From: Oceanobacillus sp. HTM 045
GTDB lineage: Bacteria > Pseudomonadota > Alphaproteobacteria > Rhodobacterales > Rhodobacteraceae
Reading direction: 5' to 3'
NCBI GenBank assembly: GCA_009733745.1
Contig: WNWL01000001.1
Coordinates: 248,001-312,000 of the forward strand
DNA: 64,000 bases
The notes under the pieces are model-generated. The model searched no databases and was not told the DNA's origin. It saw only the letters and a program-made list of their open reading frames with translations. Below are positions 20,363 to 27,554 of this stretch, one piece after another. The position numbers and the translations under genes are program-made. Position 1 is the stretch's first letter. Each line of letters begins with the position of its first letter.

Positions 20363-21055
20363 TCACGGCATGGTGGTGTAACGCTCCAGCTTGCCGATCG
20401 AGCCGATGATCAGCGTGCGTCCCTCGCGCTTGATCAGGCCGCTCTTCTGCAGCCGGGCCATCTCGCGGGCGACCGCTTCGCGGTGGGAGGAGATCATCGA
20501 GGCGAGCTCGGTCTGGGTCGGCGCGTTGGGAATGCGCGCCTCGTCGGGCTTGGTGCGGTAGCGCCGCGCGAGGCGGACCAGTTCGCGCCCGAGGCGCTGG
20601 TCGGCGGTGAGTGCCGAGAATTCCGTCACCCTGATCGAGAGGTCGCGAATCATCCGCACCAGGTAGCGGATCAGCGCCATGTTGAAGACCGGGTCCCGCT
20701 CCAGCAGGTTGCGCAGGTTGCTGCTCTTCAGGCGGGCGACGCGGCACTGGGTGACCGCGATCACGTTGGTGGAGCGCGGCGCGTTGTCGATCGAGGCGAA
20801 GATGCCGAAACAGTCGCCGGGGCCGAGATCGGAGAAGGTTACCTCGCGGCCGTTCTCGGTGAAGGTCGCGGCCCGGACGCGGCCCTCGAGCACGAAGTAG
20901 GTGTCATCGGTGCGGTCGTCGGCGCTGACGAGAAGCTGGTCGGCCTGGCCGCGGGTCTCGAACCACACGTCGGCGAGGCGCCGGATCGACTCCGGCCCGC
21001 ACTCGTTCAGGATGGTCCCTTCTCCGAAGACCAGGTCCGCGGCATGACTTCCCAT
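20363..21055 (-). CDS. Crp/Fnr family transcription regulator
   Basis: 230-residue regulator. Residues about 20-135 form a cyclic-nucleotide-binding-type beta-roll with the segment DTYFVLEGRVRAATFTENGR and the phosphate-cassette-like GDCFGIFASIDNAPRST. The Arg-Ser/Thr pair of CRP is kept, but the Gly-Glu-Leu that binds the ribose is Gly-Ile-Phe. The C-terminal helix-turn-helix (TQTELASMISSHREAVAREM) preserves the RExxxR recognition residues of E. coli CRP. No FNR-type cysteines. The start is well supported by GAGGGGGG. A perfect CRP-type site lies 47 bp upstream of the start codon, implying autoregulation. Confidence 0.92.
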   Translation of the reverse strand: MGSHAADLVFGEGTILNECGPESIRRLADVWFETRGQADQLLVSADDRTDDTYFVLEGRVRAATFTENGREVTFSDLGPGDCFGIFASIDNAPRSTNVIAVTQCRVARLKSSNLRNLLERDPVFNMALIRYLVRMIRDLSIRVTEFSALTADQRLGRELVRLARRYRTKPDEARIPNAPTQTELASMISSHREAVAREMARLQKSGLIKREGRTLIIGSIGKLERYTTMP

Positions 21056-21101
21056 ATTGATCCCCCCTCGAAGACACCAACGCCCAGAATGAATTGCTTT
21101 G

Positions 21102-21117
21102 TGTGAGAATTCTCACA
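21102..21117. promoter_or_regulatory. Perfect CRP-type operator TGTGA-N6-TCACA
   Basis: TGTGAGAATTCTCACA is an exact 16-bp palindrome and matches the E. coli CRP consensus half-sites at the right spacing. It lies 47 bp before the crp-like start and 330 bp before the cyclase start. The neighbouring regulator keeps the RExxxR recognition residues that read TGTGA, so an autoregulatory site is the simplest reading; regulation of the cyclase is also possible. Confidence 0.75.
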
Positions 21118-21251
21118 GTGCCTCAAACACCGGGCTGACATTATCGGGACATTCCGAACCGGAGCAACCTGCAATCGCAGCCCGAGGGCCGCGGCAGGTG
21201 AACCGCCGGAAGAGCTAGTTTCGTGGTTGTGGTGGTTCCGGGGTGGCGTTT

Positions 21252-21277
21252 CGGAGCGGTTTCGGGGGACCGCTCCG
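21252..21277 (+). repeat. 9-bp stem hairpin in the cyclase leader
   Basis: CGGAGCGGT and ACCGCTCCG enclose an 8-base loop TTCGGGGG; three Ts follow on the plus strand. It could form in a long leader of the cyclase mRNA or act as a protein-binding inverted repeat. No expression evidence can be read from sequence. Confidence 0.4.
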
Positions 21278-21414
21278 TTTCCCGTTCCGGCGTCTTTCCG
21301 TTCCGGCGCCGCCGGGTTCCTCCAGGGTCGGTACTGTTGCGCCGACTCCGCGCCTTCCGGCCTTCGGCGCGCTCAACCGCTTGCGAATCGTTCACTCCGC
21401 CCCTCAACCTGAAA

Positions 21415-21435
21415 TATTCCCTTTCTGTGGGAATA
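21415..21435 (+). repeat. 7-bp inverted repeat just before the cyclase start
   Basis: TATTCCC and GGGAATA flank a 7-base spacer, ending 11 bases before the cyclase ATG. In mRNA the 3' arm abuts the ribosome-binding GGGG, so a hairpin could gate translation; as DNA it could be a repressor operator. Confidence 0.4.
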
Positions 21436-21446
21436 CGGGGCGTGAC

Positions 21447-24400
21447 ATGTCGGACATCGGGACGTGGCTGGAGGGGATCGGGCTTTCCGAGCTCGCGTCT
21501 GCCTTCGAGGATGCCGATGTCGGTCTCGATGTCCTGCCCGAGCTGACCGAAGCCGACCTGCGCGACGACCTCGGGCTCTCCCTCGGGCAGCGCAAGCGCG
21601 TGATGCGCGCGATCCGGGCGCAGTTCGGCGCACCCGCTGCCGAAGCGCCGCCGCCGCGCCCGCTTTCGGCAGGCCCGCATGGCGCCGAGACGATGCGGCT
21701 GGCGGAGCGGCGCCAGATCACCATCCTCTTCTGCGACCTCGTCGGCTCCACCCGGATCAGCCAGTCGCTCGACGTGGAGGACTATGCCGCCACGCTCGGC
21801 AGCTACCAGCGCAACTGCGCCGAGATCATCTCCCGGTTCGGCGGACACGTCGCGCAGTTCCTCGGCGACGGCGTGCTGGCCTATTTCGGCTACCCGCTGG
21901 CGCACGAGGACGACTGCGAACGGGCGCTGATCGCCGCCTCCGAACTGGTGGCGGAGATCGGCCGGATCGACGACGGGCTCGGCTCCACCATGCGGGTGCG
22001 CGTCGGCATCGACACAGGGATGGTGGTGGTCGGCGACCTGAGCCTCTCGCCCGAGGGTGATATCGACAGTGTCGCGGGCGAGACCCCGAACCGCGCCGCC
22101 CGCCTCCAGACCTTCGCGGAGCCGGGTCAGATCGTGATCGGCGACCAGACCCGCCAGATCCTCGGCGCCTTCTGCGAGTTCGAGGACATGGGGCTCCAGT
22201 CGCTCAAGGGCTTCAGCGAGATGGTGCGCGCCTGGCGGATCAACCCGGCCGACCTGCGCTTCCGCGGACAGCGCAACCGGCGGCGCTCCAGCGCCGTGCC
22301 GCTGGTCGGGCGCCAGCAGGAAAGCGCGCTGGTGGTCGAGCGCTGGCAGCAGTGCCGCAAGGGCGAGAGCGAGGTGCTGCTGCTGATCGGCGAGGCCGGC
22401 ATCGGCAAGTCCCGCCTGCTGGCGCACCTGATGGACATCGTGCCGGACGAGGCCTGGCACGGGCTGGTCTTCTATTGCTCGTCCTACAACCGCGACACGG
22501 CCTTCGGCCCGGTCTCCGAACAGCTCCGCCGTGCCGCCGGGATGCGCTCGCGCGAGAGCGCGGCGGAACAGCTCGCCCGCCTGGAGCAGATGGTGGAGAC
22601 CTGGCCGGGCGACCCGGCTGAGACGCTGGCGCTGCTCGCGCCGCTCTGTGGCCTCGCGCTCGACCCGTCGCGGATGCCGGCGCGGTTCCGCGACCTCGCG
22701 CCGGAGCAGCGCAAGGCGGAGACGATGCGGCTGCTGACCGCGTCCATCGTCGCGAGGGCGGAGAGCCAGCCGATCCTCATGATCGGCGAGGACATGCAGT
22801 GGGCCGACCCGTCCACGCTTGAGCTGATCGACCGGGTGATGGACGCCTCCGAGCACCTGCCGGTGATGTTCGCGCTGACCCATCGGCCGGAATTCCGGCG
22901 CGGCTGGGAGGAACGTCCCAACGCCACCGTGCTGCGGCTCAACCGCTTCGCCAGCACGCACGCGCTCGACCTCGTGCGCGCTGTCACCAACGGGCTGTCG
23001 CTGCCGGGCGACCTCGAGGCGGAGATCCTCGAGAAGACCGACGGCGTGCCGCTCTTCATCGAGGAGGTAACGCGCAGCCTGCTCGAATCCGGCACGCTGC
23101 GGCAGGTCGGCGGCAAGCTGGAACGCACCGCCGAGGCCGGCGAGATCGACATTCCCGCGACCCTGCACGAGGCGCTACTGACGCGCCTCGACCGCATGAA
23201 CGCGGTCAAGGAGATCGCGCTCTGGGCCGCGGCGCTGGGGCGGCGGTTCTCGCTCGACCTGCTGCAGCGGGTCGGGCCGTTCTCGCGGGAGGAGCTTTTC
23301 TCGGCACTGGAGAAGCTGACCGCCTCCGACATCCTGCGCCGCGGCGGGCAGCCGCCGAACGAGTTCTACGAGTTCCGCCACGCCCTCGTGCGCGAGGCGG
23401 CCTACAACTCGATGCTGACGGAGAAGCGCCGCGCGCTGCACCGGGACATCGTGGCCGCGTTGCTGGAGCACGACCCCAATCTGATGCAGTCCGACCCGGA
23501 CCTGCTGGAGCAGCACTACCAGCGCGCCGGCGAACGCGCCAAGGCGGCGGAAGCGGCGATTGCCGGCGGCGATCGGATCGCGCGCAACTATGCCGGCCCC
23601 GAGGCGCGGCGGCGCTATCTCGCGGCGCTCGACCTCGTCGAGTCGCTCGGCCCCGACCCGGCGCACAACCGGCTTCGTCTCCGCGTGGCGCTGAAGCTCG
23701 CGTCCACCTCGATCACCGGCGAGCAGATCGCGGAAGACCTCGAACGGCTGGAACGCGCCGCGGCGCTCGCCCGCGAGATCGGGCACCTGCCGCGGCTCGG
23801 ACAGGCGCTCTACTGGATCGGGCGGCTGAACTACGTCTCCGGTCGGCTCGACAAGGCGATCGACTTCGCCAGCCAGTCGGCGGCCATCGGGCAGGAGACC
23901 GGCGACGCGCGGCTGCGCGCCGGGCCGGACAACCTGCTGGCGCGGATCCTCTGCCTGCGGGGCGAGGCGGTGCGCGCCAACGAGTTCTCGGCCCGGAACC
24001 GGGAGGATTTCCGCGAGCTCGGCAACACGCTGGACGAGGCGTCGATCACCGGCGTCCATTCCTTCGCGCTGTCATCCATGGGTGCTTTCGAGGAGGCGGA
24101 TTCGGTCTCCCGGATCGCGGTGGAGATGGCGGAGGAACTGGGGCATCAGCCGACCATCGCGGCGAACGCGATGTTCCGCGCGGTCGCGCTCGGCTGGTCC
24201 GGGCGGATCGAGGAGGGGGGCGCGTGGGTGGAGCGCGCACTCGACGTGGCGGACAGTTGCGGTGACATTTTCCGCCGTTACGTGACATTGGGCTGGTGGG
24301 GCGAGTCCCTCCTGCGCGCTGCCGAGCGGCGGGGCGACGCGGACTTCCTCGCCCGTGCGCGGGAGCGGTTCGCGGACTGTTTCGAGATCTCGGGCCGGAT

Positions 24401-24818
24401 CGGGGTGAATTTCCACCTCTCCGCCTATCTCGCCTTCGACGGGCTCGCGGCGCTGCTTTCCGGCGACGCGGAGATGGCGGAGGAGCGGGTCGGGAAGGCC
24501 GTGGAGCTGGGCCGCGACGCGGACCAGACATGGGGCCTCTCGATCGCCTGGCAGGTCAGCGGGCGGATCGTCGCGCGGACGGGCGCCGGCGACATGGCGG
24601 AGGCCGTCGAGACGGTGCGCCGGGCGGCGGACATCCAGGAGGGCAGGGGCCTCGCGCCGGAGCAGATGCGCACGCGGCTGGTGCTGGCCGACCTTCTCGC
24701 GCGCACCGGCGCGGAGGAGGAGGCTGCCGCCGAGGCGGCGCGCGCGGCGGAGCTGGCGCATGCCTGCGGTTTCGACAGGGACGGGCTCGCGGTGATGACG
24801 CGGGCGATCAGGGGGTGA
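21447..24818 (+). CDS. Class III adenylate/guanylate cyclase with SAM, AAA ATPase and TPR regions
   Basis: 1123-residue multidomain protein. Residues 4-62 look like a SAM domain (IGTWLEGIGLSELASAF onward). Residues 85-240 are a class III cyclase catalytic domain with metal-binding Asp in LFCDLVGSTR (about 93) and in FLGDGVLAYFG (about 139). From about 280 follows an AAA/STAND-type ATPase with Walker A GEAGIGKS (about 314) and a Walker B-like MIGEDMQWAD (about 445). The C-terminal 450 residues are TPR-like helical repeats. This architecture is known for bacterial stress or signal cyclases; the partner signal is unknown. The start was chosen because the protein begins directly with the SAM domain; upstream frame is leader. 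It probably makes cAMP for the adjacent Crp-type regulator. Confidence 0.92.
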   Translation: MSDIGTWLEGIGLSELASAFEDADVGLDVLPELTEADLRDDLGLSLGQRKRVMRAIRAQFGAPAAEAPPPRPLSAGPHGAETMRLAERRQITILFCDLVGSTRISQSLDVEDYAATLGSYQRNCAEIISRFGGHVAQFLGDGVLAYFGYPLAHEDDCERALIAASELVAEIGRIDDGLGSTMRVRVGIDTGMVVVGDLSLSPEGDIDSVAGETPNRAARLQTFAEPGQIVIGDQTRQILGAFCEFEDMGLQSLKGFSEMVRAWRINPADLRFRGQRNRRRSSAVPLVGRQQESALVVERWQQCRKGESEVLLLIGEAGIGKSRLLAHLMDIVPDEAWHGLVFYCSSYNRDTAFGPVSEQLRRAAGMRSRESAAEQLARLEQMVETWPGDPAETLALLAPLCGLALDPSRMPARFRDLAPEQRKAETMRLLTASIVARAESQPILMIGEDMQWADPSTLELIDRVMDASEHLPVMFALTHRPEFRRGWEERPNATVLRLNRFASTHALDLVRAVTNGLSLPGDLEAEILEKTDGVPLFIEEVTRSLLESGTLRQVGGKLERTAEAGEIDIPATLHEALLTRLDRMNAVKEIALWAAALGRRFSLDLLQRVGPFSREELFSALEKLTASDILRRGGQPPNEFYEFRHALVREAAYNSMLTEKRRALHRDIVAALLEHDPNLMQSDPDLLEQHYQRAGERAKAAEAAIAGGDRIARNYAGPEARRRYLAALDLVESLGPDPAHNRLRLRVALKLASTSITGEQIAEDLERLERAAALAREIGHLPRLGQALYWIGRLNYVSGRLDKAIDFASQSAAIGQETGDARLRAGPDNLLARILCLRGEAVRANEFSARNREDFRELGNTLDEASITGVHSFALSSMGAFEEADSVSRIAVEMAEELGHQPTIAANAMFRAVALGWSGRIEEGGAWVERALDVADSCGDIFRRYVTLGWWGESLLRAAERRGDADFLARARERFADCFEISGRIGVNFHLSAYLAFDGLAALLSGDAEMAEERVGKAVELGRDADQTWGLSIAWQVSGRIVARTGAGDMAEAVETVRRAADIQEGRGLAPEQMRTRLVLADLLARTGAEEEAAAEAARAAELAHACGFDRDGLAVMTRAIRG

Positions 24819-24823
24819 CGGAG

Positions 24824-25867
24824 ATGGACGGACCGGCAAGGACACCGAGGCTCGGGCTGGTGCTGGGCGGCGGCGCGCCGAACCTGCCGCTGATGGCGGG
24901 GGCGCTGCTGGCGCTGCACGAGGCGGGCGCGAAATTCGAGATGATCTCGACCACCGGCGCGGGAATGCTGGTGGGCCTGCTCTACGCGGCGCCGAAGGAC
25001 CGCACGCCGGAGGAGGCGCTGCGGAGCACGCGCGACCTCGGGGTGCACGACCTGATCTACGGGGCGTTCCCGGTGAACTACAAGGTGTTCCACAAGTTCG
25101 GCCCGATGGCCGAGATGTGGACCCGGATGACGCTGCCCTGGCTCGCCAAGCTGCCCCGCTCGTCCGATTTCGAGCGGCTGGTCTCGGACTGGGCCTCGCT
25201 GGTCGCGGCCACGCTAAGCCCTTGGGATATAACGGGAACCGGAACCGGGCTGTGCCAGCCGCCGCCCTGGATCGAGGACGCGGTCGACTTCGGGAAGCTG
25301 CGCGAGTTCCCCGGCCTCTTCCGCATGACCGCCTGGTCGATCGACGACGAGGAGGAGCACACCTTCACCAAGCACGAGATCACGGCGGAGCATTTCAAGG
25401 CGGCGCTGGCGATGCCGTTCATCTACGCGCCCTACTCGGTGAACGGGAAGACCTACCTGGAGGGCTCGGCCTTCGACACGCTGGAGTTTGCGCCGGGCGA
25501 GCTGATCGACATCATCGACGACCATGTCGACACGCTGATCTTCTTCGACGTGCTGGGCCACCGGAACCTGGTGCGGGCGCCGAAGAACCTCTACGACGCC
25601 TGGGTGCTGTCGATCATCAACCCGTTGGTCCGATTGGCAGAACTGAACCTGAAGGTGTTCGAGTACGAGCGCCGCGAGAAGGGGCTGAAGGTCGAGGTGC
25701 TGGGGATGCCCTTCGCCGACCACATCTCCGACGAGCGCTGGCCCTACGTCCTCGACTGGTCGCATTCCAACATGTCGGAGCTGTTCGACAACGGCTACGC
25801 GGCGGCGCGGGCCTTCCTTCAGGAGAACGGCGCGCGGCTCGGTCTCAAGGTGCCTGAGCCGGTCTGA
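24824..25867 (+). CDS. Patatin-like protein lacking the catalytic serine
   Basis: 347-residue protein with a patatin-type N-terminus. The oxyanion segment is LVLGGGAPN and the nucleophile elbow aligns as ISTTGAGMLVG against the usual xGTSAGALVG, so the catalytic Ser is Gly45. The second dyad motif, normally DG(G/A), reads YLEGSA near residue 212. Both catalytic positions are therefore altered and the protein may be a pseudolipase. Codon pattern and length argue for a functional gene. It starts 6 bp after the cyclase stop; an alternative GTG nine bases upstream would overlap the cyclase stop as GTGA. Tight coupling suggests a role in the same signalling unit. Confidence 0.85.
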   Translation: MDGPARTPRLGLVLGGGAPNLPLMAGALLALHEAGAKFEMISTTGAGMLVGLLYAAPKDRTPEEALRSTRDLGVHDLIYGAFPVNYKVFHKFGPMAEMWTRMTLPWLAKLPRSSDFERLVSDWASLVAATLSPWDITGTGTGLCQPPPWIEDAVDFGKLREFPGLFRMTAWSIDDEEEHTFTKHEITAEHFKAALAMPFIYAPYSVNGKTYLEGSAFDTLEFAPGELIDIIDDHVDTLIFFDVLGHRNLVRAPKNLYDAWVLSIINPLVRLAELNLKVFEYERREKGLKVEVLGMPFADHISDERWPYVLDWSHSNMSELFDNGYAAARAFLQENGARLGLKVPEPV

Positions 25868-26081
25868 GCCGGCCCGTTGGACTGTCATGTCACCGGCGGG
25901 CAGCGTCATCTTCGGGGGACGCTGTCCTTGCCGGGCGATGTCCTCTCCGGGTGGCGGGGTCACTTGTCGCGATTGTCGGGGCAAGGGTGACGCCTGCGCC
26001 TGCTCCGATTGTCGCCCGTTTCCCGAAAGGAGCCGCGATTCACCGCCAGGGGTGAATTGGCCGGATTTCGTGGATTTCTGG

Positions 26082-26115
26082 GTGGCTTGGAGCGCGCCTC
26101 CAACCGCCACTTTTT
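26082..26115 (+). terminator. Intrinsic terminator
   Basis: An 11-bp stem (GTGGC then TTGGAG, pairing with CTCCAA then GCCAC, with a two-base bulge CC) encloses loop CGCGC and is followed at once by TTTTT. Orientation fits the end of the cyclase/patatin transcript. Confidence 0.8.
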
Positions 26116-26163
26116 GTGTCCCTTCGGTAGCGAGCACCCCGATCTGCCACGGCACGCGCGGCT

Positions 26164-26313
26164 AGCGCGGGCCACGTCCGGCCCTCCCCCGGGCCGGGCG
26201 TTCTGCGACGCTGCTAGGGGACCGGATGTCGGGAGGGCTTGCCGGGATAAACCAAGGAGTCCCCAAGCGGCACCACGCCCGACCAGGGCCGGGCGTGGCC
26301 CTCTGCGCTGACC
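26164..26313. repeat. 150-bp intergenic repeat, copy B
   Basis: Gapless partner of 295-444 (123 of 150 identical by manual count). The conserved hairpin is CCGGCCC-TCCCCC-GGGCCGG (26178-26197), whose loop differs from copy A by one base. Copy B ends with CGCCCG-ACCAGGGC-CGGGCG, able to form a second hairpin. It ends 8 bp from the stop of the minus-strand isomerase-like gene. The weakest stretch of the alignment is 26254-26273. Confidence 0.8.
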
Positions 26314-26321
26314 TTCGCCGG

Positions 26322-27230
26322 TCAGGCACCGGTGGCGCTGCGCTGTTCGGGGGTGGCTATGGCGTCGGCGAAGCGGCGCATGGCGGCGATGCTTTCGGGC
26401 AGGGCGGACCAGTGCCGGGCGTTCAGTTCCAGGTTCAGGATCGTGCCCTCGCGGTAGCCCGGCCGGGAGAAGTAGGCGTCCCACGGCAGGCTGCCCCAGC
26501 CGATCGGCAGGTGCAGGTCGCCGAGCCCGTAGGCGAGCGCCTCCGCCGGCATCATGGTGCCGCGGGGCGAGGGGCGGGAGAAGCAGTCGTTCAGATGGAG
26601 ATGCGGCGCGGCGGGGAGCATCGCTTCGATCTCCGCGAGGTGGTCGATGCCGCGCCGCGCGCATTCGAGCGCGACATGGGCATAGTCGAGCGTGCCGGTG
26701 ACGGAGGGGTGGCCGAGTTCGGCGATGTCGGCGGCAAGCTCGCTGGCGAGCGTCGTCGTCTCGCCGGGGTTCACCGTGGTGGTCTCGACGCAGAGCAGGA
26801 CGCCCGCCCTGGCCGCGGCGTCGCCGAGGCCGGCGAGCAGGTCGCGCTGGCGGGCGCGGGCCTCCGCGAAGGTGGCCGGGTCGTCGGCGCAGGTGCCGGA
26901 ATGGATCACCAGCCGCTCGGCGCCGAGATCGGCCGAGACGGCGATGTTGGCGCGGGCCATCTCGACATGGCGGGCGACGGTCTCCTCCGGCTCCATCAGG
27001 TTGATGGCGATGTGGCCGTGCACCGTGGTCGCCAGCGGGTAGCGGGCGATGGTGGCGGCGAGCCGGGCGACCGGCGCGGCCAGCGGGCGGCCGCCGACGA
27101 TCAGGCCGAGGAAGAACAGGGGCAGTTCCACGCTGTCGACGCCGAGGGCGACGGCCTCGTCGAGCATGGGCTCGGGCGCCTCGACGCGGAAGTCGTCGTG
27201 CCAGAGCGTGTATCCGATCCGTGGTTTCAA
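26322..27230 (-). CDS. Sugar phosphate isomerase/epimerase-like TIM-barrel protein
   Basis: 302-residue cytoplasmic protein of the xylose-isomerase-like / AP endonuclease 2 TIM-barrel family. It opens with MKPRIGYTLWHDDF and carries the family's likely metal ligands: His in LVIHSGTCADDP, Glu in LLCVETTTVNPGET, Asp-His in GTLDYAHVALE and His-Asp in HLHLNDCFSRPS. No helicase, transporter or pathway genes lie beside it, so the substrate cannot be narrowed; it stands alone between convergent and upstream intergenic gaps. A sigma70-like promoter candidate lies about 140 bp upstream. Confidence 0.85.
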   Translation of the reverse strand: MKPRIGYTLWHDDFRVEAPEPMLDEAVALGVDSVELPLFFLGLIVGGRPLAAPVARLAATIARYPLATTVHGHIAINLMEPEETVARHVEMARANIAVSADLGAERLVIHSGTCADDPATFAEARARQRDLLAGLGDAAARAGVLLCVETTTVNPGETTTLASELAADIAELGHPSVTGTLDYAHVALECARRGIDHLAEIEAMLPAAPHLHLNDCFSRPSPRGTMMPAEALAYGLGDLHLPIGWGSLPWDAYFSRPGYREGTILNLELNARHWSALPESIAAMRRFADAIATPEQRSATGA

Positions 27231-27347
27231 GCGATCCTCTCGATGGGAGTGCCGTCTCGACGCCGGGAGAGGGCCGATCCTCTCGGATCGCGTGCGGGGC
27301 CGGGCAGGGCCGGCGCATGTTCAGCGGGTTGCACCATACGTCTCGAC

Positions 27348-27376
27348 TATCTTTACGCGAATATCCTGCGTGTCAA
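27348..27376 (-). promoter_or_regulatory. Candidate sigma70-type promoter of the TIM-barrel gene
   Basis: A perfect TTGACA (27371-27376 read on the minus strand) is followed after 16-17 bp by TAAAGAT, a weak -10. The predicted leader would be just over 100 nt. Confidence 0.35.
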
Positions 27377-27505
27377 CGCACGCATCCCGCAGGCATTCAA
27401 CATTACGGGCAAGGATTCTGTGGGATTTGCCACACTGGCGCGCGCGTTCTCGGGAGGGCGTGTGTTCGGGGCGTGAACGGGTGTCGGTCCGCTCCCTTTG
27501 TGGGA

Positions 27506-27534
27506 ACGGCGCCGCGGGCGGGCCGCGGCGCCGT
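27506..27534 (-). terminator. 12-bp perfect hairpin at the clpA end
   Basis: ACGGCGCCGCGG and CCGCGGCGCCGT enclose a 5-base loop, 20 bp after the clpA stop. There is no T-run, so it may terminate weakly or protect the mRNA 3' end. Confidence 0.5.
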
Positions 27535-27554
27535 GTGCCGGAAGCGCGGTCGGA

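Larger units (their letters stand above)
21056..21446. other. 391-bp divergent regulatory region between crp-like and cyclase genes
   Basis: Besides the CRP-type palindrome it contains a 9-bp stem hairpin (21252-21277, CGGAGCGGT / ACCGCTCCG with an 8-nt loop), a direct repeat of CCGTTCCGGCG just after it (near 21285 and 21300), and a 7-bp stem hairpin close to the cyclase start (21415-21435). The part nearest the crp-like gene is more AT-rich than the surroundings. No convincing -35/-10 pair was identified by eye. Confidence 0.6.
25868..26321. other. 454-bp convergent intergenic region with terminator and repeat
   Basis: The first 214 bp after the patatin-like gene show no recognised gene; a cysteine-rich open frame here has no ribosome-binding site and runs through the terminator. 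Then come a strong intrinsic terminator (26082-26115) and copy B of the 150-bp repeat (26164-26313). The long distance from stop codon to terminator leaves room for a 3'-derived small RNA, which cannot be shown from sequence. Confidence 0.6.
27231..27554. other. 324-bp intergenic region upstream of the TIM-barrel gene
   Basis: It holds a candidate minus-strand promoter (27348-27376) in an AT-richer stretch, two copies of GATCCTCTCG (27234-27243 and 27272-27281) and the clpA-end hairpin. No coding frame here has credible features. Confidence 0.5.

Noticed and set aside
14387-21106. Two very long plus-strand open frames (over 1000 codons each) opposite the transglutaminase cluster and Crp gene
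   Set aside because: They are antisense to genes with clear domain motifs and encode low-complexity Arg/Gly/Ala/Asp-rich proteins, typical of GC-rich shadows.
25887-26165. 92-codon cysteine-rich open frame after the patatin-like gene (CxxC-type pairs)
   Set aside because: No ribosome-binding site, and it runs across an intrinsic terminator and into the repeat.
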